Below are positions 5,911 to 12,068 of a DNA stretch of 12,068 nucleotides, piece after piece. The stretch spans positions 1 to 12,068 of the forward strand of contig MEQV01000009.1 of NCBI GenBank assembly GCA_001770355.1. Reading direction: 5' to 3'. Source of the DNA: Betaproteobacteria bacterium RIFCSPLOWO2_02_FULL_62_17 (GTDB lineage Bacteria; Pseudomonadota; Gammaproteobacteria; Burkholderiales; SG8-39). A program made the translations under genes and the position numbers. Each line of letters starts with the position of its first letter. The stretch's first letter is position 1. Under the pieces are notes generated by a model. That model worked only from the letters and a program-made list of their open reading frames with translations. It made no database searches and was not told where the DNA came from.

Positions 5911-6990
5911 ATGGGTGAATTCATAGGCATCGGAACCACGCACAGCCCGCCACTGATGATGCCCGACAAGGGGCGCCAGAGCATGTTCGAGGAGTCGCTC
6001 AAGGCGCCCAATGTCGATCCGCGCTATCGCGACCAGGCCAACTGGCCCGCCGACATGCTTGCTGAAATGGGCAACGATCGCGGCGTCGCGGCCTCCACCA
6101 GCCACCGCGAGCGCTTGATTTCTTGCTTCCGCCAGCAACGCAAAATCCTCGATGAATTCAAGCCCGATTTCGTCATCATCTTCGGCGACGACCAGTACGA
6201 GAATTTCCAGGAAGACATCATTCCGCCATTCTGCATCTTCGGCCTGGACGATAGCTTCGAGACCGAACCCTGGAAGAAGGCGCGTTACGGCAGGGAGGAG
6301 AACGCCTGGGGACATGCGAAAGACTGGAAGCTGCGCCTGCATGGCCACCGCGAAGGAGCCAAATGCGTCGCCACCGGGCTCAGCAAGCGCGGCATGCCGA
6401 TCGCGTACGCTTATAAACTTCTGCACATGGAGGCGCTGCCGCAGGCGTTCCAGAATACCGTGATGTTCCTGGACTACGACCTCGCGGGCTTCCCCTATCC
6501 GATCGTGCCGTTCCAGATCAACTCCTACGGCAGCGACGTGATCGTCACGCAGGGGCGCAGCCGCGCCCGCCAGTTCGAGGACATCGCGAAACAGGGCCTA
6601 CCCGATCCGCCCGCGCCCTCGCCCTCGGTGTGCATGGACCTGGGCGTCAAGCTCGCAGAGACCATCCTCGCCAGTCCCTACCGCGTGGTGCTGATGGCCT
6701 CATCGAGCTGGTCGCATGCGAGCCTGTCCGCCAATACCGGCCACATCATTCCCGATCACGCGTCGGACCGGCGCCTGCTCGACGCCTTCAAGCGCGGCGA
6801 CTACGCTTACTGGCGCAGTTTGAGCGGCGAACAACTGGAGAATGCGGGGCAACATGAGCTGCTCAACTGGATGCCGATGATGGGCGCGATGTCGGTGCAA
6901 CAAAGAAAGCCGGTGGTGCTCGACTACGCGGAGACCTATCTGTTTCAGGCGAACAAGGTATTCGCCTACTTCCCGCAAATTCCAGCTTGA
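5911..6990 (+). CDS. LigB-type class III extradiol dioxygenase family protein
   Basis: A 359-residue cytoplasmic protein of the superfamily of the protocatechuate 4,5-dioxygenase catalytic subunit LigB, whose members open catechol-type rings next to the hydroxyls using Fe(II). Visible family sites are His11 in GTTHSP (first metal ligand), His269 in SSSWSHAS (catalytic acid/base position) and Glu316 in QHELLNWMPMMGAM (third ligand, matching the E-L-x-x-W pattern). The second His ligand, normally in a N-D-H segment, appears to be replaced: the region reads FGDDQYENF (91-99), with Gln95 at the His position. The protein may thus be a divergent dioxygenase or a non-oxygenase member. ATG at 5911 has AGGGAG at 5898-5903. 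The stop overlaps the TTG start of the phosphatase gene. No LigA-like small subunit gene is nearby. Family good, activity uncertain. Confidence 0.85.
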   Translation: MGEFIGIGTTHSPPLMMPDKGRQSMFEESLKAPNVDPRYRDQANWPADMLAEMGNDRGVAASTSHRERLISCFRQQRKILDEFKPDFVIIFGDDQYENFQEDIIPPFCIFGLDDSFETEPWKKARYGREENAWGHAKDWKLRLHGHREGAKCVATGLSKRGMPIAYAYKLLHMEALPQAFQNTVMFLDYDLAGFPYPIVPFQINSYGSDVIVTQGRSRARQFEDIAKQGLPDPPAPSPSVCMDLGVKLAETILASPYRVVLMASSSWSHASLSANTGHIIPDHASDRRLLDAFKRGDYAYWRSLSGEQLENAGQHELLNWMPMMGAMSVQQRKPVVLDYAETYLFQANKVFAYFPQIPA

Positions 6991-8660
6991 TAGCAACCTC
7001 TACGCACTGCCGCGCGCTGCGCATCGCCCTGTGCATCGCGCTGCTTGGCGCCGCCGTATTCGGCGGCTGCATCACCGCGCAGAATGTCGCTCCGCCCAAG
7101 CCTAAGCTGGTTGTGCTGTTCGTTATCGACGGCCTGCCGCAACGCCAGGTGCTCGATTACCGCGACCAGCTCGGCCCTGACGGGCTGCGCCGGTTTCTGG
7201 ATCGGGGCGCCTGGTATGCCCAAGCGTATTACGGACATGCGCATACGGTCACCGCGGCAGGGCACGCGACCCTGCTCACCGGCGCGTATCCGCACCGCAC
7301 CGGCATCATCGGCAATGAATGGCGCGATCCGGTCTCCGGCATCGAGGTCTACAACACCGGCGATGAAGCGCACACCTACCTGGAAAACCGCACCGCGAAA
7401 CTCTCTGGCACCAGCCCGCGCAACCTCAAGGTCGAAACCCTGGGCGACGTGCTGCGGCGCGCCGACCCGCGCGCCAAGGTGATGGGCATTTCCGCCAAGG
7501 ACCGCGGCGCCATCCTGCCCGCCGGCAAGTCCGGTACCGCCTATATGTACATGTGGGACAGCGGCCGGTTCGCCACCAGCAGCTATTACATGCGCGAGCA
7601 CCCCGCCTGGGTCAAGGCCTTCAATGGCGCGCAGCGGGCCGATCGCTATTTCAAGGTGGCTTGGTCGCCGCTCCTGCCAGCGGCGGCCTACGCGCGATCG
7701 CTGCCGGATGGTCGGCCCTGGTACGGCCCCGGCGGCAGATTGCCAAAGACATTTGGCGAGGGTCTGCAAAAACCCGCCGCGGATTTTTACGCTTCGCTCC
7801 TGCCCAGCCCCTTCATCGATGAACTGACACTGGACTTCGCGCGCGCGGCGCTGAGTGGCGAGCGCCTGGGGGCGGATGAGATTACCGACATTCTGTCGGT
7901 GAGCTTGTCGGGGCACGATTACATCAACCATGCATATGGTGCCGAGTCACGCCTGTCACACGATCACGTGTTGCGCCTGGACCGGATGCTGGAGGCGTTC
8001 TTCCACGACCTCGACCGGGCGGTGGGGCCGGAAAACTATTTGGCCGTGCTCACCTCGGATCATGGCTTCGCGCCGGTGCCTGAGCATAGCAAGTCGATCG
8101 GGCGGGACAGCGGGCGGCCAAATGTCAACGAGATCCTGGCGCGATTGAATGCCGGCCTCGCCGTAAAATTCGGCGCCGGCAGATGGGTCCTTGGCTGGTC
8201 GGCCGACGGCGTATTGCTCGATTCGAAACTGATCGCGGCGCGCAAGCTCGATCGCCGCGCAATCGATCAGGAGGCGCGCCGGCTGCTGCTCGCCGAGCCT
8301 GGAATCGTGGCGGCGTTCAGCCGCGCCGAGATCGAAGGCAATGCTCTGCCGCCCGATACGCCGTTTCTCGCGGCGGTGCGCAACACCTGGCATCGCGAGG
8401 TTTCCGCCGACATTCAACTGGTCGTCAAACCGTACTGGCTGTTCGGCACGACGCACAAAACCGGGACGACCCACGGCTCACCGCATGAATACGACACCCA
8501 TGTGCCGCTGCTCCTGTACGGCCCGCGCTGGATTAGTGGCGGGCGCGTCGATGCGCGCGTGGAGATCGTGGACCTCGCGCCCACGCTCGCCCGGCTGATC
8601 GGCACCGGCGCGCCGGCCGCCTCCGAGGGCAGGCCGCTGCCGATTCCAGAATTGAGATGA
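6987..8660 (+). CDS. PhoK/PafA-type alkaline phosphatase, predicted lipoprotein
   Basis: A 557-residue exported two-zinc phosphomonoesterase of the alkaline phosphatase superfamily. An N-terminal hydrophobic signal (11-27) precedes Cys28 in FGGC, a plausible lipidation site. Metal ligands appear complete: Asp48 (FVIDG), Thr89, Asp311 and His315 (GHDYINH), Asp358 and His359 (TSDHG) and His505 (DTHVPLLLYG). Thr89, in HTVTAAGHAT, is the likely nucleophile. Asn110 (GIIGN), Lys171 and Arg173 (SAKDRGA) match the phosphate-contact residues of PhoK/PafA enzymes in type and, as I recall, even number. It lacks the C/S-x-P-x-R sulfatase signature. The start is TTG at 6987, overlapping the dioxygenase stop as TTGA; no ATG or GTG occurs in frame before residue 166 and no ribosome site is visible, so translational coupling is likely. 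Substrate range is unknown; broad organic phosphates are typical. Confidence 0.9.
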   Translation: MIATSTHCRALRIALCIALLGAAVFGGCITAQNVAPPKPKLVVLFVIDGLPQRQVLDYRDQLGPDGLRRFLDRGAWYAQAYYGHAHTVTAAGHATLLTGAYPHRTGIIGNEWRDPVSGIEVYNTGDEAHTYLENRTAKLSGTSPRNLKVETLGDVLRRADPRAKVMGISAKDRGAILPAGKSGTAYMYMWDSGRFATSSYYMREHPAWVKAFNGAQRADRYFKVAWSPLLPAAAYARSLPDGRPWYGPGGRLPKTFGEGLQKPAADFYASLLPSPFIDELTLDFARAALSGERLGADEITDILSVSLSGHDYINHAYGAESRLSHDHVLRLDRMLEAFFHDLDRAVGPENYLAVLTSDHGFAPVPEHSKSIGRDSGRPNVNEILARLNAGLAVKFGAGRWVLGWSADGVLLDSKLIAARKLDRRAIDQEARRLLLAEPGIVAAFSRAEIEGNALPPDTPFLAAVRNTWHREVSADIQLVVKPYWLFGTTHKTGTTHGSPHEYDTHVPLLLYGPRWISGGRVDARVEIVDLAPTLARLIGTGAPAASEGRPLPIPELR

Positions 8661-8703
8661 TCAAGCGGCGGCGAATCTCCGCCTGGTGCCTTGCCCGGAA
8701 AGC

Positions 8704-9660
8704 TCAATCCTCGAGATTGATGCCCGTGGACTTCAACAATTTTTCATACTTTTCCGCGGTAGTCCTGATCAGCGCCGGCATCTGTTCGGGGCCGGTATAG
8801 GTCAATGCCATCGAGGCATCAGTGAGGCGCTGCCGCAGCTCCTGGGACTCCATCGCCTTCACTATCTCGCTATCCCAGCGGGCAACCAGGTTCCTGGGCA
8901 GTCCCGGCGGCCCGAAATAGGCGTACCAGGCCACCGGCACATCGAATCCGGCGAGGGTTTCGTTGACCGCGGGCACCTCCGGCAACCCTTCGAAACGCGC
9001 GGGCTGCATCACGGCGATGATCTTGACCTTGCCCTGGCGCGCCTGCGGCAATACCGTGGCGACATTGGTGATGCAAAGATCGATCTGCCCGGCGGCAAGC
9101 GCCGTGAGCGCCGGTCCCAGGCCTTTGAACGGGACATGAATCATCTCCGCGCCCAACTGCTTCAAACGCTCGCCGGTCATGTGATGGGTCGAGGCGACCC
9201 CGGCGCTGCCGTAGGTAAGTTTGCCGGGATTGCGGCGCGCAAGATCCATCAGCTCCTTGAAGTTGCCGACGCCCAGGTCCGCGCGCACCGCAACGGCGCT
9301 CACCGAAGCCACTGCCGTAGCGATCGGCGTCAAATCGCGCAGCAGCACCAGCGCGCCGGGATTGCCCTGGCGCATGGAAAGGTCGGAGCCCACCGTAAAC
9401 AGCATGGTGTAGCCGTCCGCAGGGGCCTTCGACACATAGGTAGCGCCGATCCGGCCGGCCGCGCCGCCGCGATTGTCGATCACCACGGGCTGTCCCAGCG
9501 ACGCCGAGAGACGCTGCTGCATGAGGCGCGCGGTCAGGTCGACCGCGCCGCCGGGAGGAAACGGCACCACCAGATGCACCGGTTTGACCGGATATGCCTG
9601 CGCCAGCGCGGCGCACGGGGAAACGGCAAATGCCAATATCAGGGTTCCGAAAAATCGCAA
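8704..9660 (-). CDS. Bug/TctC family periplasmic solute receptor (TTG start)
   Basis: A complete 318-residue receptor. The start is TTG at 9660, fixed by AAGGAG at 9667-9672 and by the signal peptide that follows at once (RFFGTLILAFAVSPCAALAQ). The frame is open upstream to 9855 but that extension has no signal character and overlaps the divergent gene. The mature part shows the standard ligand loop VVPFPPGGAVDLTAR (31-45, Asp41), GQPVVIDNRGGAAG (56-69), PADGYT (80-85), YGSAGVASTHHM (150-161), VPFKG (176-180) and the C-terminal FGPPGLPRNLVARW (249-262). It is convergent with the phosphatase gene over a 43-bp gap that holds a weak GGCGG/CCGCC hairpin (8667-8683) without a T-run. It is divergent from the Bug gene at 9799. 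The ligand is unknown; no transporter membrane gene is adjacent. Confidence 0.94.
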   Translation of the reverse strand: MRFFGTLILAFAVSPCAALAQAYPVKPVHLVVPFPPGGAVDLTARLMQQRLSASLGQPVVIDNRGGAAGRIGATYVSKAPADGYTMLFTVGSDLSMRQGNPGALVLLRDLTPIATAVASVSAVAVRADLGVGNFKELMDLARRNPGKLTYGSAGVASTHHMTGERLKQLGAEMIHVPFKGLGPALTALAAGQIDLCITNVATVLPQARQGKVKIIAVMQPARFEGLPEVPAVNETLAGFDVPVAWYAYFGPPGLPRNLVARWDSEIVKAMESQELRQRLTDASMALTYTGPEQMPALIRTTAEKYEKLLKSTGINLED

Positions 9661-9666
9661 GGGGCA

Positions 9667-9672
9667 CTCCTT
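9667..9672 (-). promoter_or_regulatory. AAGGAG ribosome binding site deciding a TTG start
   Basis: AAGGAG read on the minus strand lies six bases before TTG at 9660. No ATG or GTG lies between this site and the hydrophobic core of the signal peptide. This places the start of the receptor gene at TTG and removes the 65-residue upstream extension. Confidence 0.8.
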
Positions 9673-9798
9673 CTGGTCGGCGGTCTTGGTGTAGTCTACC
9701 CGCGCTCCGGACCTTTGTATGGGGACGAAGCAACTCGGAGAATCACTGCGCCGCCTGAGGTGCTGGCGCACACCTGAACCAAGCATAGGGGAACCATC

Positions 9799-10764
9799 AT
9801 GCAAAGAATTGCCGTAGGAGGAATTTTGGCGACGGTCCTGGCGGGTTTGCTGCATTTTCCGGCGTTCGCGCAGCAGTACCCGCTCAAACCGGTGCGCGTG
9901 ATCGTCGCCTCCTCACCGGGAGGTTATCTCGATCGCACCTCGCGCCTGGTTGGCGACAAGCTCTCGCAACGCATGGGACAGCCCTTTGTGCTGGAGAATC
10001 GCGGCGGCGCCGGCGGCAATATCGCGGGCAAGGCCGCCGCCGAGTCAATCCCCGACGGCTATACGCTGCTTAGCACCACCACGCAAATCGCCGTCAATGC
10101 CACGCTTTACAAGGATCCGGGCTTTAGCCTGCTCACCGACCTGGTGGCCGTGGGCATTGCCGGGGGCACGCCGGGCGTATTCGCCGTGCTCCCCTCCAAT
10201 CCCGCAAAGAATCTGCGCGAACTGATCGATAATGCCAAGGGCAAGCGCCTCACGCATGCATCGGGCATCGGCACCTCGTCTCACGTCTCTGCCGATTATC
10301 TGTTTCGCATTCTCGCCAAGCTCGACGCCGCGCATGTTCCCTTCAAAGGCGGCGCGCCGGCCGTGACGGCCGTGCTGGGCGGACAGGTGGAAGTGTTGAA
10401 CAGTTCTCTGGGCAGCGTGCTGCCGCATGCGCGAGCGGGAAAGCTGCGCCCGCTGGGCATCTCCGGCCCCAAGCGCGAAGCTGCCATGCCCGGTGTGCCG
10501 ACCGTTGCCGAGCAGGGCTTTCCGGGGTTCGCGGAAATTTCCTGGATCGCCTTTTTCGGACCGTCCAAAATGCCCGCCCCGATCGTCAACCGCCTCAATA
10601 ACGAAATCAGCCAGGTGCTGAATCTGCCGGATGTCAACAAAGCGCTGGTGGACCTCGGCATGGAGGTCACGCCCTGGGCGACGGCGGCCATCGCCGAATA
10701 CGTAAAAAGCGAGCTGGCGATGTGGACGCGCATCAACAAGGCAACCGGCGTCACGGTCGATTGA
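9799..10764 (+). CDS. Bug/TctC family periplasmic solute receptor
   Basis: A complete 321-residue receptor. The signal peptide ends near residue 24 (FPAFAQ). The mature protein opens QYPLKPVRVIVASSPGGYLDRTSR (26-49), with Asp45 in the ligand loop; a Tyr-Leu pair before the Asp differs from the other receptors here and may shape the pocket. Other family marks are GQPFVLENRGGAGG (60-73), PDGYTLLSTT (85-94), HASGIGTSSHVS (153-164), VPFKGGAP (180-187), LPHARAGKLRPLGI (208-221) and FFGPSKMPAPIVNRLN (252-267). ATG at 9799 is preceded by AGGGGA at 9787-9792. The gene diverges from the Bug gene ending at 9660 across 138 bp, which carries an AGGTG/CACCT inverted repeat at 9758-9775. A bulged hairpin follows its stop. 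The dehydrogenase operon starts 177 bp downstream on the same strand and could be co-expressed. The ligand is unknown. Confidence 0.95.
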   Translation: MQRIAVGGILATVLAGLLHFPAFAQQYPLKPVRVIVASSPGGYLDRTSRLVGDKLSQRMGQPFVLENRGGAGGNIAGKAAAESIPDGYTLLSTTTQIAVNATLYKDPGFSLLTDLVAVGIAGGTPGVFAVLPSNPAKNLRELIDNAKGKRLTHASGIGTSSHVSADYLFRILAKLDAAHVPFKGGAPAVTAVLGGQVEVLNSSLGSVLPHARAGKLRPLGISGPKREAAMPGVPTVAEQGFPGFAEISWIAFFGPSKMPAPIVNRLNNEISQVLNLPDVNKALVDLGMEVTPWATAAIAEYVKSELAMWTRINKATGVTVD

Positions 10765-10773
10765 TTTATTTCG

Positions 10774-10803
10774 TTGCGCAATAAGAATCGTCCGCTTACG
10801 CAA
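10774..10803 (+). terminator. bulged hairpin after the Bug gene, possible transcript end
   Basis: TTGCG and TAAG, separated by a 3-base bulge, pair with CTTA and CGCAA around a 9-base loop, giving nine base pairs starting 10 bp after the stop at 10764. There is no T-run, so it is not a classical intrinsic terminator. A second 7-bp stem with a 5-base loop (TTCCTGG/CCGGGAA, one G-T pair) lies at 10840-10858. Either could stabilise or end the transcript. Low support. Confidence 0.3.
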
Positions 10804-10911
10804 TGCTGCAGGATGTCGCGCCATTTAATTCTCGTCAAATTCCTGGTCAAACCGGGAACGCCGGAAAAGAATTGATGCCGAATTTCGCTGCGTGCCTCCC
10901 GGGCAAGCATG

Positions 10912-10917
10912 TATATT
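10912..10917 (+). promoter_or_regulatory. possible -10 box of the dehydrogenase-ferredoxin operon
   Basis: TATATT matches five of six consensus -10 bases and is the best candidate in the 177-bp gap before the dehydrogenase gene. No convincing -35 lies 16-18 bp upstream. If used, transcription would start just before the GGGAGGAG ribosome site at 10925-10932, giving a very short leader. Confidence 0.28.
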
Positions 10918-10941
10918 CGCTCATGGGAGGAGCGTAACGCA

Positions 10942-11769
10942 ATGCACAGCATCAAGACGGCAGGCATCCTGGGCCTCGGGAAAATGGGCGGGCCGATGGC
11001 GAAGCACCTGATCGCCAAAGGTTTCAACGTAGTTGGCTACGACCCGGTGCCCGCCGCCGGCGCGAAAGCTGCAGCCGATGGCGTGCGCGTGCTCGCCAGC
11101 GCGCGCGACGTGGCAAGCCGCTGCGAGCTCGCCATCGTGGTGGTGGGTTTCGACAACCAGGTAGAAGCCGTCGTGTACGGCAAGAACGGCATCGTCGAAG
11201 GCGCGAAACCCGGCCTGATCGTGGCGCTGGGCTCCACCGCCGCGCCGCAGTACACCAGGACGCTTGCCGTACGCTTGGCGAAGCGCAACATTACGCTGCT
11301 CGACATTCCGCTTACCCGCGGCGAACAGGCGGCGGTGAGCGGCAAGCTTCTCATTCTGGGCGCCGGCGATGAAGCGGCATTCGAAGCCTGCCGGCCGGCG
11401 TTCTCTGCGTTTGCCTCGGATATATTCCATCTAGGCCCGGCGGGCGCGGGGCAAGTGGGCAAGATGGTCAACAATCTCATCCTCTGGGCCTGCACCGCCG
11501 CGAACGACGAAGGCCTGAGGCTGGGACAGGCGCTGGGCGTGGATCCGGAGAAAATGCGCGCCGCGCTGCACCACTCCAGCGCGCAGAACTGGGCGATGGA
11601 CTGGCGCGCCGAAGACAGCGGCATGCCCTGGGCCGAGAAGGACATGAATATCCTCCTGCGGGAAGCAGACATGGTGCGCCTGTCCCTGCCGCTGGCGGGC
11701 ACCACCAAGGAAGTGATCAAGGGCCTCAAGATCCGCATGGGTCTGGGGCTTCCCGAAGGATTTGAATAG
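10942..11769 (+). CDS. NAD(P)-dependent beta-hydroxyacid dehydrogenase family protein
   Basis: A 275-residue member of the 3-hydroxyisobutyrate/6-phosphogluconate dehydrogenase superfamily, which oxidises beta-hydroxyacids. The Rossmann motif is GLGKMG at 11-16, followed by MAKHLIAKGF. Asp34 at the end of the second strand (VGYDP) suggests NAD preference. GPAGAGQVGKMVNN (165-178) holds the family catalytic Lys174 and the Asn after it. The substrate motif, usually DAPVSGG, reads DIPLTRGE (121-128), so the carboxylate-binding loop is altered. It is somewhat shorter than the usual 290-300 residues, mainly at the C-terminus. ATG at 10942 follows a strong GGGAGGAG at 10925-10932; a start at 10909 would place that site inside the gene. 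The stop codon shares its last base with the GTG start of the ferredoxin gene, so the two are surely one operon. The true substrate is unknown. Confidence 0.9.
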   Translation: MHSIKTAGILGLGKMGGPMAKHLIAKGFNVVGYDPVPAAGAKAAADGVRVLASARDVASRCELAIVVVGFDNQVEAVVYGKNGIVEGAKPGLIVALGSTAAPQYTRTLAVRLAKRNITLLDIPLTRGEQAAVSGKLLILGAGDEAAFEACRPAFSAFASDIFHLGPAGAGQVGKMVNNLILWACTAANDEGLRLGQALGVDPEKMRAALHHSSAQNWAMDWRAEDSGMPWAEKDMNILLREADMVRLSLPLAGTTKEVIKGLKIRMGLGLPEGFE

Positions 11770-12017
11770 TGATTGAAACCATCGATCTCCCCCGATGCAC
11801 CGGCTGCGGCATCTGCGATATCGTCTGCCCGGCCGACGTCATTCACATGACCGGAACACCGGTTGATTCCGAAGTGCCGGGCATCACAACGCAGAAGCTG
11901 CTGCCGGTGATCAAGTTCCGCGAGCACTGCATCACCTGTTTCAACTGCGAAATCTTCTGCCCGGAAAAGATCGTCGACGTGCATCCGGTGGTGAAGAGCC
12001 ACCCCAGGGCCTGGTAG
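11769..12017 (+). CDS. 2[4Fe-4S] ferredoxin-type electron carrier subunit
   Basis: An 82-residue cytoplasmic iron-sulfur protein with two full cluster motifs: Cys10-Cys13-Cys16-Cys20-Pro and Cys54-Cys57-Cys60-Cys64-Pro. The 33-residue gap between them (about 21-53) is longer than in the classical bacterial 2[4Fe-4S] ferredoxin, and reminds me of the small Fe-S subunits that partner FAD proteins such as AprB. The start is GTG at 11769, sharing a base with the stop of the dehydrogenase gene (TAGTG), with AAGGA eight to nine bases upstream. The flavoprotein gene begins two bases after its stop. The tight spacing suggests a fixed ratio and a complex with the flavoprotein. It probably carries electrons between that subunit and an unknown partner. 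Confidence 0.92.
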   Translation: MIETIDLPRCTGCGICDIVCPADVIHMTGTPVDSEVPGITTQKLLPVIKFREHCITCFNCEIFCPEKIVDVHPVVKSHPRAW

Positions 12018-12019
12018 CC

Positions 12020-12068
12020 ATGCAGAATTTCCAGGGTACTTTGATCGACACCGACGTCCTTGTTATCG
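12020..12068 (+). CDS. probable FAD-binding oxidoreductase subunit (partial, first 16 aa)
   Basis: ATG at 12020 opens a frame that runs to the window edge. Its 16 residues, MQNFQGTLIDTDVLVI, are the usual lead-in and first beta strand of an FAD-binding Rossmann fold of the fumarate reductase/succinate dehydrogenase/AprA flavoprotein group, where a GGGxAG motif would follow. It begins two bases after the ferredoxin stop, which supports an operon and a flavoprotein-ferredoxin pair. The identification rests on very few residues and on context. Confidence 0.55.
   Translation, partial: MQNFQGTLIDTDVLVI

Noticed and set aside
2577..8660. A formylglycine-generating enzyme paired with a sulfatase
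   Set aside because: The SUMF1-fold protein lacks the catalytic cysteines, and the alkaline-phosphatase-family protein has a Thr nucleophile with no C/S-x-P-x-R motif.
9758..9775. AGGTG/CACCT inverted repeat between two divergent Bug genes as an operator
   Set aside because: The arms are only 5 bp with an 8-bp centre, which is common by chance in GC-rich DNA, and no matching copy is seen in the other divergent gap.
8686..9777. 363-codon plus-strand frame opposite the Bug gene at 8704-9660
   Set aside because: It is rich in Arg, His and Gly with no recognisable fold, and mirrors a complete receptor on the other strand.
9661..9855. 65-residue N-terminal extension of the receptor gene on the minus strand
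   Set aside because: The ribosome site at 9667-9672 and the signal peptide directly after TTG at 9660 show that translation starts later. The extension also overlaps the start of the divergent gene.

Overview
The window is high-GC DNA with dense genes and short intergenic gaps. It carries five separate genes for Bug/TctC-type periplasmic solute receptors (tripartite tricarboxylate transporter family). Such expansion of Bug receptors is typical of Betaproteobacteria, above all Burkholderiales such as Bordetella, Achromobacter, Cupriavidus and their environmental relatives. A Burkholderiales-like host is therefore the best guess; the species cannot be named from the sequence. I see no rRNA, tRNA, CRISPR array or intact transposase.

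Layout. (1) 1-1408: the N-terminal part of a Bug receptor (minus strand, runs off the left edge), divergent from a D-2-hydroxyacid dehydrogenase of the glyoxylate/hydroxypyruvate reductase type (plus). (2) 1421-3512, minus strand: a two-gene envelope operon (a Tyr/Pro-rich exported protein, then a glycine-zipper lipoprotein), preceded by a separate gene for an exported SUMF1/FGE-fold protein that lacks the catalytic cysteines. (3) 3626-5761: two Bug receptor genes, back to back and divergent. (4) 5769-5845: a 23-bp imperfect inverted repeat around a 31-bp centre, resembling a small mobile or REP-type element. (5) 5911-8660, plus strand: a LigB-type class III extradiol dioxygenase homologue, overlapped at its stop codon by a PhoK/PafA-type alkaline phosphatase lipoprotein with a TTG start. 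(6) 8704-10764: a second back-to-back pair of Bug receptors. (7) 10942 to the right edge, plus strand: a tight three-gene operon of a beta-hydroxyacid dehydrogenase, a two-cluster 4Fe-4S ferredoxin and the start of a probable FAD-binding subunit.

How the genes may work together (inference). The window looks like a catabolic accessory region. Several orphan Bug receptors, without TctA/TctB membrane subunits here, sit beside small oxidoreductases and a possible aromatic ring-cleavage enzyme. This fits scavenging of diverse carboxylates and aromatic acids. The phosphatase could supply phosphate or dephosphorylate organic substrates in the periplasm. The right-hand operon looks like a redox module in which the ferredoxin passes electrons to or from a flavoprotein. 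The envelope genes at 1421-3512 look unrelated to this metabolism.

The points most worth a second look are the dioxygenase homologue with an apparently substituted metal ligand, its translational coupling to the phosphatase, the inverted-repeat element, the Cys-x10-Cys signature shared by only two of the five Bug proteins, and the dehydrogenase-ferredoxin-flavoprotein operon with an altered substrate motif.
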